Shown in pieces: positions 46,076 through 56,700 of a stretch of DNA of 64,000 bases; the first letter of the stretch is position 1; each line of letters begins with the position of its first letter. The notes beneath the pieces were generated by a model. That model was not told where the DNA came from. It worked only from the letters and a program-made list of their open reading frames with translations, and made no database searches. The DNA is taken from the NCBI GenBank assembly GCA_023525975.1, contig CM042040.1, forward strand, positions 56,327,486 through 56,391,485, in the 5' to 3' direction. A program made the translations under genes and the position numbers. Source of the DNA: Smallanthus sonchifolius. Its lineage: Eukaryota > Streptophyta > Magnoliopsida > Asterales > Asteraceae.

Positions 46076-46342
46076 CTTGATAATGATTTTCACACAACTT
46101 ACGTAATGGGGTCTAACCTTCAAAAAAGAACGGGGTTAACAGAAGAACGCTTACCATACGCACTATATAAAATTCAAAATTCACTGGGGTAGCTTGACCC
46201 CGACGGTCCCTTCGTAACCCCGCCCCTGCTAACATGGAACATGCAACAATGATTTCATGATTTACTTCAAACGTTCATAGAGCATTTACATAATATAAAT
46301 TACACTTAAATTAGATGATCAAATTTAAGTTACCGTATATAT

Positions 46343-46760
46343 TAGACTAGGTTAAATACCCCGTGTATTACATGTGTTGAATAAATGTAATATTATATAT
46401 ATTTAGTAAATAAAAATTTACATATTAAATATTTATGATATATTACATAGTTTTTTAATACAAATTGTAGAGACGTTATATAGTTATCTTTTAAAAATGT
46501 TTTATAAAAAAAATGAAAGAAATGTTCAATTTATTAAAATGTTTTATAAACAAACCTATTTTTTTAAAATAAAAAAACGTTTTATAAAAAGAATCATATA
46601 AATTATTATTTAATTGGAGAGAGAGGCGGGAAACAAAAAATTAAAAAAAGTTAAAAAAATTGTGTAATTAATAAAAGAGAGAGATATGAGAAAAAAGGTT
46701 GAGAAGACATAACAGAGTGACAAGTGTTCCACTGTAACGTTTATTTATTATAGAGTATAG
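46343..46760 (+). mobile_element. dispersed short repeat family, copy 2
   Basis: Starts AGACTAGGTTAAATACCCCG and ends GTTTATTTATTATAGAGTAT, matching the ends of 13329-13768 in the same order. Contains a GAGAGAGGCGGGAAAC block, as in copy 1. Confidence 0.45.
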
Positions 46761-46800
46761 ATGTAGATATAGATATAAATTAGAACCAATAGTTACATAG

Positions 46801-47176
46801 GGGAAGGATCATAAGAACACTTAATGTTAATGAGAAAACAAAAAAACTACTTATTAAAGGTAAAAAAAATAAAAAAAATCATAACTCAAAAAATAAATCA
46901 AAAATTAAAAAAACTGCTTCAGAGACCTTGTTTCCCACGTTATCCTCGTACAAAAAAAAAACTCAAAAAGTAGTGGGTTTAGTTTAACTTTTAGGTTAGA
47001 TTTTTAGAATATTGAGGTAGGGGTTTAGGTTTTTGGGGGGTAGGTGGGGGTGGGTCTAGGTTTTTGGGTGAGGGTGGGGTGAGAGGTTTAGGTTTTTGAG
47101 GGTGAGTTAGGGTTTTGGGTATACTAAACATATGCGGTATGAGTTTTTTGATTTTACGAAGAAAATGAGTTTTCTA
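46801..47176. mobile_element. TA-targeted MITE, type 2, copy 2, upstream of eIF3l
   Basis: Reverse complement of the family at 651-1180: starts GGGGAAGGATCATAAGAACA, shares TTTCCCACGTTATCCTCGTA and ends AAAATGAGTTTTCTA. Shorter (376 versus 530 bp), mainly in the G/C-asymmetric centre. The right end is 169 bp before the eIF3l start codon, so it forms part of the promoter. The centre (about 47000-47110) is G-rich on the coding strand. Confidence 0.7.
47107..47115 (-). promoter_or_regulatory. telo-box supplied by the MITE
   Basis: TTAGGGTTT, i.e. AAACCCTAA on the minus strand, 230 bp upstream of the eIF3l ATG. Telo-boxes are known in promoters of plant translation genes. Confidence 0.45.
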
Positions 47177-47261
47177 TAATTAAATTTATTATTTATAATG
47201 ATTTAAATTTCTTATATCAATTTAACAAACAAGTTTGAACCCAACTGACGTTATCGTCTTA

Positions 47262-47268
47262 AGGCCCA
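47262..47268 (-). promoter_or_regulatory. site II-like TGGGCCT motif
   Basis: AGGCCCA on the plus strand, 77 bp before the ATG. Site II (TGGGCY) and telo-box pairs are typical of plant ribosomal and translation-factor genes. A second AACCCTAA lies at 47327-47334, probably in the 5' UTR. Confidence 0.45.
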
Positions 47269-47344
47269 ACTCACACACTCTCTCCAACTCGAACCTGTCA
47301 TCTCTTCTAACGCAGTTGGAAGTCGGAACCCTAACCAAGCAGCA

Positions 47345-47710
47345 ATGGCGGCCAGCGGTTACGAGTACGAAGATGGATTGCAATCCTCCGTCGACGGAGG
47401 CATATCCTACGACCCTTATTTCGTCCCCGACCCTGTGAAGTCATTCGTAGTCCACCTTTACCGTCATATCCGGGAAAAAAACGTTTACGAGATCCACCAG
47501 ATGTATGAAACATCATTTCATACGCTAAGCGACCGTATGTTCAAAGACACGCCTTGGCCTTCCGTTGAAGCCGTTGCTCAGTACGTTGATAATGATCATG
47601 TCTTCTGCTTACTGTACCGCGAGATGTGGTATCGCCACCTTTATGCTAGGTTATCTCCAACTCTTAAGCAAAGGATTGATTCTTGGGATAACTACTGCAG
47701 TTTTTTTCAG
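47345..47710 (+). CDS. EIF3L: eIF3l exon 1 (residues 1-122)
   Basis: From the ATG to SFFQ. Conserved continuation VVLHG is found only at 52441, so the donor must be CAG|GCACGC, a GC donor. Reading on would give a 155-residue product ending at 47812. Confidence 0.93.
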
Positions 47711-50700
47711 GCACGCTTTCTCTATTACCATTTTTGCATATTATGTGAGCTTATCAATTTTGAGAAATATTTCAGTGTTTTAGTCCGATGTTTAAGTGCT
47801 TGGAAATTGTGATTCTAACTGCCAATTGGAACCCTAATTGTCCCAAGTTTGAGTTTGCTGTAAGGTAAGGGGTTTGAAAAATATGCTCATTTAAGTCATG
47901 AGTCCGAGAAGCTAGAGAATTAAGATGTTTTAGGCACTTAGGGTCGAGGCTGTACCTGTACGTGTGGCACCCTTTATTCGAAAATTACGTATAAATCAAT
48001 TATACAGGACATTTTCTACCTTGTTAATACTTGAACAAAAAAGTAATACTTAACTTAACTACCCGGAGTAGTCTAAAATCAAATAAGCAATCGAGAAAGT
48101 GATCAAGTAATCTAGAGTTCTAGGTACCAATTCTCATCATGATAACCGAGCATGGGTTCATCTTTCTTATTATCTTCAACAAGACTTTTTTTTTCATTTT
48201 TTGATGTCATCACTTACTCCAACTCTTCTTGATACTTTGGTTATATGACTAGCCTCGTATGTCTATGAAGCTTTACCTACTTTAGCTCATGTCATATCAT
48301 CATCATCTTCCATTTTTCCCATGGACCATTCAATGCCATCATTTATGTCTTGCAAAAGGATATGTTTGGTGGTTCCCTCACTTGTGCACCGTTCCAATGC
48401 ACGATTGAGTTTCATATACATCATGCAATTAATCTTTTTTGTGCCAATATATTTTGCTTATTGATATGAAGGTTCTTTAAAAAAATGCTCCAATTTCTTT
48501 CACAACTTGTTGCACCAAGTGAGGCTAAGAACTTGTATAGCTAATTGTGGCAAGTTAAGAGCTGAAAATCCAAATGATGTTCACCATTTTGCTAAAGGAA
48601 GTTTGTTTTTAAAAAAGCGCTAGGCACAACGAAGTAATAAGGTCTCGAGCTGGGGCGCCAAGCGCAAAAGTGCACCGCCCAATTGTGGCAAGTTAAGAGC
48701 TGAAAATCTAAATGATGTTCACCATTTTGCTAAAATAAGCTTGGTTTTAAAAAGCGCAAGGCACACCGAAGTAAAAAGGTCTCGAGCTGGGGGCGCAAAA
48801 GCGCACCGCTCACATACGTGAGGCGCAAGATATTTATATGATTTTTTTTCATATTTCTCGTAAGTTTCTAAGATCATGTAACTAGAACTTATATTAATGA
48901 CTTGTACGTCGCTTAGGCTGGCTTTAGTCGTAGGTGTCAGTGCTAGATACTTTATAGATTAGCCTGTAGTCTTAGGTACGCATTTAATTTTAAGTGTGCC
49001 TTTAGTCTTTATCGTGTTATTAGTCGTAGCCACTTTAGTCATAGAGATTTTAATGCCTTACTACTTTTTTATCTTATGCTTCTAATTATTTTCTGCTGTG
49101 ATAACTGCTTTTCATGTGATGTTTCTGTTTTTTCTGAGCGGGGGTCTCTCTGGGAATAGCCTTTTTATCCCATGGGATAGAGGTAAGGTTTGCCCTCATC
49201 TTACCCTCCCTAGACCCCACTGTTGGAGTGGGATTTTTTAGGAAATTATATGAAAAATAGTTCCAAAATTCTTTAATTTCTGTTTTAGCATCATGTAGCA
49301 TCCCCCTCAAGAGACTTCAGAGCCCTAGACCCCACTGTTGGAGTGGGATTTTTTAGGAAATTATATGAAAAATAGTTCCAAAATTCTTTATTTTCTGTTT
49401 TAGCATCATGTAGCATCCCCCTCAAGAGACTTCAGAGTTTAGATAAATCACAAGCAATTTTTAGTTACTTTTTACCAAAAAATTCAGTAGCTGACTAAAA
49501 AACATCTGACTCATATATTAACAAGAAGATAACACGGAGAGTCAATACAATTATTCAAATGATATTTTAACATGAAAACCCTATATTTTAGATCAATCAT
49601 CACTCGTATCGCAAAAACAAATTGAAAAGAAACATGTTAGCACTTGAATACATACACATACATACACACAAAAGCACAAACCATATCTAAATTTGGTACC
49701 CTTCACAAAAGCAAATCTCAACTTTTAAAATTGATAAAAATACAACCAAAACAAATCAAAATAAGAAAGAGACGATCTTTGAACACTTGTAGCAGCAGCA
49801 GCAGCTCAGACAAGGTACCAAAAACTGAATAGATATTGTATTCGTAGTTGTCAAGGCGCATAGGCGCACTCAAGGTGCAAAGACCGAGCCCGGAGCCTAG
49901 TCACAAGGCGCAAAAAAAGCGAGGGCTTTTTTAAGTTGGGCGCATACTATAAGAATACCATTTTTAGGGGTTTTAAACTTGTTTTAGGCTTGTTTAGGGC
50001 TAGTTTAGGCTTTTTTTAGGTTGACTCCAGGCCTGATTAGGGGTTTTAGACAAGTTTCGACGAATTTTAGCAAGATCTGACAACTTTTCAACCAGAATCT
50101 GGTCGGAAAATGCGCCTAAGCGCTCGCCTGAGCTCGCCTTTGAAAGAAAAGCCCCCGTTTGCGCCTACTTCTCCACTAGGCACTAACCCTGCGCCTGGTT
50201 GCCCTTCTGCGCCTAGGCGCACTAGGCGCGCGTCTTTGACAACATAGATTGTATTTTAGTTTGAAGAAATCAGGTAGTTTGTGATGGTTGATGTGATATC
50301 TTTCGAAGGGGGTGGTGGCTGACTTGTTAGTTGATGGATTAGACTTTTAGAGCTATAGAAATCATTAATTATGGGTGAGTGAGAGAGAGACGAGGGTGAT
50401 ACAGATTTGGTAGTGGTGTGTTTTGAGATCACAGATCTTCAGGCGTCATCATGGGTTTCTCCCTTTGCCTAGAGCACCTCAGACACGCTTTTTTAAAACC
50501 AAGTTAAGATGGTTATCACGCTTGTTATTATTGGAATGTATTAGGATAAATGTTGTTCAGTCCGTTGTAAGTTTTGCTAACATAGAGAGAAGTGGCAGTT
50601 AGGTTTCATGGTTTGATTTGCGATAAAACTCGTGTAATTCAACTTTTGATCTTTGATTCCAGACCACAATTTGTTTTTCCAAGTAGATTATTGTATCCAA

Positions 50701-53700
50701 CATTGTAACAGTTTTCTATTTGAAGTGTATGGACTTTGACTATTTGCACTCTGCAGTTCTTCACTCTGGTCATGGGTTCAAGTTTTGCCTATTACTTAAT
50801 AACAATCCTTTAACAAGGCCTTCTTTTTAGGAAAGTCTCAGCCATTGAGGCTCTAGTGAGTCTAGTAGCTTTCAAGCATAAAACATTATGTTTTTTTACG
50901 AAATGTGATCTTTTGCACTGAGATAAGGTATTTTATGTTGAAGTATGGTGCATTTGATTGATGTAAGGGTTAATCTTGACGGGTCACGAATACGGGTTAT
51001 GGAGTTGGATACGAGGAGGGTTAATCTTGATGGGTCACGGATACGGGTTATGGAGTTGGATACGGGCCAGTAGAAAATTTATTTAGACACATGTTTTTAT
51101 GGTTTAAAGGTTCATTGGTAGTTTATTTTGTTTAGTTAAAGTAGTGGAGTCCTAGGTAGGTTAATTTCTTTTTCTATATGAGCAGTGATTTTTTCTTTAT
51201 TTATGTAATGTGTTTTGAGATTGAATGATAGTTTGATTTTAGAAGCAGTAAAATTATTCTCTAAATCACAATTCTAATACAACATTTGGTATCAGAGCGA
51301 GGTTGAGAAGCGAGAGCCGTTTTGAGAGTCAGTTTCGAGAAAGGAAGCAACCTTTTGGCTGCATGCTGAATACGAAGAAGCGATCTGTGTGATCGAGAAT
51401 ACAAGCCTGTGTGGCTGTTTTGGGTATTTTTTTTAAAGAGGTTCTGAGTGAGCAGACTGTTCTGTGTGAGCCGGCGGAGAAGGAAAAAAACGGATACATG
51501 TGATCGCGAAAGGGTTATTTGTGAGCTGTACAAAGTTCTGTGTTAACCGATAAAAACCAAGATCTGTGTGATCAAGGAGTGATCTGCGTGAGACAAAACG
51601 GTCACCTGTGTGGAGCCGAAAGAGAGTTGCTGAGTGCAAAAGGCGATTTCTGTGTGAACGAGGAGCCGTGTGTGACCAAGGAAAGAATAATTTTGGGATC
51701 ATCGCAGCCTTTATGACGTTCTAAAGGCTGTGAAAGGGGATGGTTAAAAAAAAAGAGAGAAGGCAGTAAGGGTGTTTGAGGCGGTGATTAGTTTGCCGTT
51801 TGAAATGTCAAACAAAACAAAATATCACTCAATTGTGGTGATTGCTTTCTACTGTACGAAAAGAAAAAAAAGGCGTGTGATGTGTGCTACTGTACGAAAG
51901 AAAAAGAAGGAAGCAGCTGGAGATGGGGCGGGTCTAGTCGTGACAGCAAATAACTGTTGTCGGCTGTGGAGGATTTTAGATGACGATTGGGTGTCCGAAC
52001 GGCAGCAAACGACGGGTTGTGAAGTGGTGATCCAAGGGTTCGACTACTGAGATTCTGTTGTAGGTAACGAAAGCAAGCAAAAAGATCAAGAACTTGCGTG
52101 GTTTGTTCAAGAAAGTTAGCAAGATAAGCAAGAATGAAACGTGTCAAACTTAACATTAAGGGGGTGAGTGTAAGAGTTATCTTGACAGATTACAGATACG
52201 GATCAGCATAAGGTCTATTTAGTCACATGTTTTTTTATGTTTAGAGGGTCATGGGTAATTTTTTTGTTTAGTTAAAGTAGTAGAATCATGGGTAGATTAG
52301 TTTTCTTTTCTTTAGGAGCAAGTGGTTTTTTCTCTATTTATGTAACATGTTTTGAGAATGAATGATAGTGTGATTTTAGAGCAGAAAAATTATTCTCTAA
52401 ATCACAAATCTGATCCAACAAATGATTCCATTTTTTGCAGGTAGTGTTGCATGGCGTGGTGAATATGCAGTTGCCTAACCAGTGGTTGTGGGACATGGTG
52501 GATGAGTTTGTGTATCAATATCAGTCTTTCTGCCAGTATCGGGCCAAAATGAAAAGCAAAACCGAACAAGAGATTGCTCTACTAAGACAACACGATCAGG
52601 TAAGGCACTGAATTATTATTATGTTCCAAGGTTGTTCCTAGATGCATTACAGATTAAGTAAATACCACTAAACCAGTACATACAATGTTTTTGACAGGCC
52701 TGGAATGTGTATGGTGTACTCAATTTTTTGCAAGCATTGATGGAAAAGTCTTCTATCATTCAGATTCTAGAGAAGGAAAAAGAAGGCCTTGAACAGTTCA
52801 CAGCAACAGATGGATATGATTATAGTGGTGGAAGTAATGTCTTGAAGGTCTTGGGGTATTTCAGCATGGTTGGTTTGTTAAGAGTTCATTGTTTATTGGG
52901 AGATTATCAAACTGGCCTCAAATGCTTACATCCAATTGACATAAGTCAACAAGGTGTCTACACCAGTGTTATAGGCAGTCACATCACCACCATCTATCAT
53001 TATGGGTTTGCCAATCTTATGTTGAGGAGGTACTTTCTGTGTCTATTTTTATCCCTTGAACTTCACTTTTATTGCTTGCACACACACATATAGGGGCAAT
53101 CTTTTAAGAACCATGATTTTGGCGAGAACTGTGAGAACCGCTTAAGTTACTGTACATAAAGCATCATTTGTAGTACCAAACAAATAAACAAAGAAACCGT
53201 ATTATTGGTATTTAACACCCCCCCTTCTCTCCTATAACTTTTTGCAAACCTAATAGAAATTCTCTCTCAAAAAAAATTCCCACCGGAGTAGGAGACGCAC
53301 GAACAGAGAATGCCGATAGATCTTATTCCTCCATCTTCTCCCTTTGTTTTTCACTGTGCCATCGTAACCATAGTCACATGGAACGCGGTACGTTCCGGTA
53401 CGCGGAACGAAAACTGGTACGCAGTAAGTGCATTTCTAAAATTCGGTACGAAGAGGGGTAGGTTCATTTGGAATGCCAATTCGGTACGTGGTACGGTGTA
53501 CCATATAGTCCGGTACGGTGTATCATATACAAAACATTTTAAAATAGATTTTTTCATAAAATTTTAATTTAAAATGACACAATTCATAATCATAACAGAA
53601 AATTCATAAATTTCAATGTAATGTGTATGCTAAAAGATAATATTTTCGTGTATTTATAGAGAAAATGCAGCGATTTCAAAAAGAGCCGTTCATATTAAAC

Positions 53701-56700
53701 TGTTCAGATACCCATAAATTAATTTTGTTCAAAAAAAAAAGGTTGAATGGCTGTTGAGATTCCGGTACGCGTACCAAAGTGATCGGGATCGCGTACCTAA
53801 GGGATCGGGATCGCGTACCAAAGGGATCGGGATCGGGATCGTGAATCTGCTGATAAAAGTTCGAATTGTTGTTCAATCGGGATGGCTTGATTTTACCGAT
53901 CCGGATCGCGTACCACAGGCGATCGGTACGACTTTGTACCCGATTCCGGTACGCGCGATCTGGATCGCGGTACGTGGCATGTCCAGCGTTTCCTGTGACT
54001 ATGATCGTAACAATCCGAGCATTCAAATGATGGTTGCAATTTTCGATATCTCTTCGAAGGAGGCGCATGGTAGTGATCGATCTTCCCTAAAAAAGTTCTC
54101 GTCTGGAGATAACAACTCTAACAACGATTTTCGGTACACAGACCTCCATCTCCGTCCTTGATGCCAATAACGATTTCCGCCCACTGTTTGTTCGAGACAA
54201 ACCTTCGTCGTTGCTCTGTTGGATTGGAGAACCATAACTATCAACTGGTCTCCGCCACAACCTGTAAGGCCCCAAACCCGGGAGGCCTCACTTGTTGGAT
54301 TTACTCATTCACAAACAGTTATTATACTTGAATATCAAATAACGCAGCGGAAAATTTCATTAAAACATACTCATAACATCGTTCAACATGCGGAAGCGTA
54401 ACATAGTCTAATACATAAACATAACATAAACTAATCATAACGGGATGCCAGTCTTCATGATCAACCAGGTAACTCTTCTCGCTTGCCAAGCATCACCGTC
54501 CATCATCCATACCTGCCTTAACCTGAATGTGCATCCTAAAAAGTCAGCTATGCTGGTTAGTTCCAGTTTTTCATTCAATTTATAAAATGGTTCATCATTC
54601 AATAATTCATTAGGGTTTAACATCATGTATAAAAAAACAGGGCCTTTCGTTCATCATTAAAAACATTCAAACATTTATCATTTTCATAAACACGTTGAAC
54701 GGATCGTTAGTTTAAAACGTTTAACATTCATTTAAGTCCTACATTACTATCAAAATCTGTGTTACCATTCGTTCCGTCATTTAGTATTGTATTGCCCCTA
54801 AGGCTTAACTGCACGAAGACCGACAATACAATACATTCCGTCAATTCCCTTTTGTATTGCCCCCAAGGCTTAACTGCACGAGGACCGACAATACCCATTT
54901 AGTTGCCCCTATGGCTCTCATGTCCATAAACCGACAACTTCCATCGACGGCTATGGCTCATGGCCATAGCATCGTCGGATCATAATTTAACCTCCATAGG
55001 GTCACGTTTGTTGGGATTAAACACGATCACACACGAACACACAAACACGAAAGCAGTAATGAACACGGGGTTTAACGTGGTTCGGTCTAAACTGACCTAC
55101 GTCCACGGGTGGCAACTATGATATTCTTTATTAGAGGCGACACAAATTACAAGTACAAAACATTGTATTTATAGAGACTAAACTAGGGTTAGGAAACTTA
55201 ATCCCCAAGTAAACCCAATTAGGGCCCAAACCAATTAGGCTTAGCAACCAGGCTAGGGCCGGCTGCCCTTAACCTGTGCCTGCCCTAAAAGGCCTACGAA
55301 CCCAACAATCTCCTACTCGGAGGCCTTGAATGCTTTCATCTGCTCTCTCAAATGTACTTCTGTAATCTGTCAACGGAACTTCATGCTCCTCCTAGTCTAT
55401 GCAGTTAACTCGGCCGATATATCGGTGATATATCACCGATATATCGGTTATCGGACATAGGCCGGTATAATTGTTTATAATATCGGTTAGAATATCGTTC
55501 CCGAGAATATCGGCCGAGATAACCGATATATCGCCGAAATTTGGAGTTTTAAATATCGGTTATATCACCGATATTCTCGGTTTGGACCAAATCGAGCAAG
55601 TGGATCGAATTCTTACCTTAGTTCGAAGCATAATCGAACAACCAGTGTCTCCATTGTGGGAAATCAACCCAGCAATCCACGATTTCGAACCCATTCGATC
55701 TGATTTTGGAGCTAGTGAGCATGGAGGCAGTGAGGAACAGTGGAGCAGGGGAACGACGTATAATGAACCGGTGGATGGATTTAGGGTTTATTAAGTTTGG
55801 ATTTTTAACTTTTAACCCCTCTACATTTTTACTAGTTTATATCTGGTCCTCAAACTTATAAATTTATACATAAAAAGCATAAAAGTAATGTTATATTTAT
55901 AAACTTAAAAATTTATACATAAATTTTATGTTTCTAGTGTATGACTATTGAATCTGATGATTATTATATAATTTTTATATAAATTTATGGTTACCGATAT
56001 CTCACCGCGATAACCGATATCTCAAATATCGGTCCTTGACCGATATCCGATATTTTACCGCATTAACTGCTTAGCTCCTAGTTACCACCACCTTCTCATC
56101 AATTAACCTGAAGGCCCGTTAAAGCTACCCTAAGCTTTAACTCATCAGTCACAACCAGTGTAACGAACCTGTTACACTGCTGGCATCTGAAACATCCTTA
56201 GAACTCACACTCTCCATCATAAGCAAGTAATCCACTGGAGAGACTTTTCCGGTCGGAATGCTGGTCTTCTTAACCCATTGTAGCACTGGAGCTGTAACTG
56301 AAACACGACCTGTGTTCCCACTGTCACGATGCCCTCTACCTGGTTTAACCTTCCGAACTCGTTCATCCTGAATCTTCACTTTGACTCTGGGTTGCTCACT
56401 TGCAAAGCAAACCCTCTTCTGCCCACGAGATTCTGTGAACCGGATTTTGTTTTCTTTCTGAACCGGGATAATCTCTCCCTCAGACGGTATACTGACCATA
56501 TAAAGCGAACCCCTCTTTCTTCCTCGAGCCATGACAAGATTACCTTTAACCACTTTCCACTGACCGTTCCTAAACTTAACTTCGTGTCCTTGTTTATCCA
56601 ACTGTCCGACAGAAATTAACCTTTTCTTCAAACTTGGAATTATCCTGACATCCTTCAAAGTCCATGAACCAGCTGAAGTCTTCTATTCTATGTCACCCAT

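Larger units (their letters stand above)
45256..46228. mobile_element. non-autonomous hAT element
   Basis: 973 bp; TIRs CAGTGGCGGAGTC and CAGGGGCGGGGTTAC; perfect 8-bp TSD CTAACATG at 45248-45255 and 46229-46236. No transposase. It contains a tRNA-like segment on the minus strand (45988-46075) and a reversed copy of the dispersed family (45610-45895). Confidence 0.88.

Noticed and set aside
51772..52050. 92-residue plus-strand ORF in intron 1
   Set aside because: Lies in the internal region of a TRIM-like element, with no domain and no homology I recognise.
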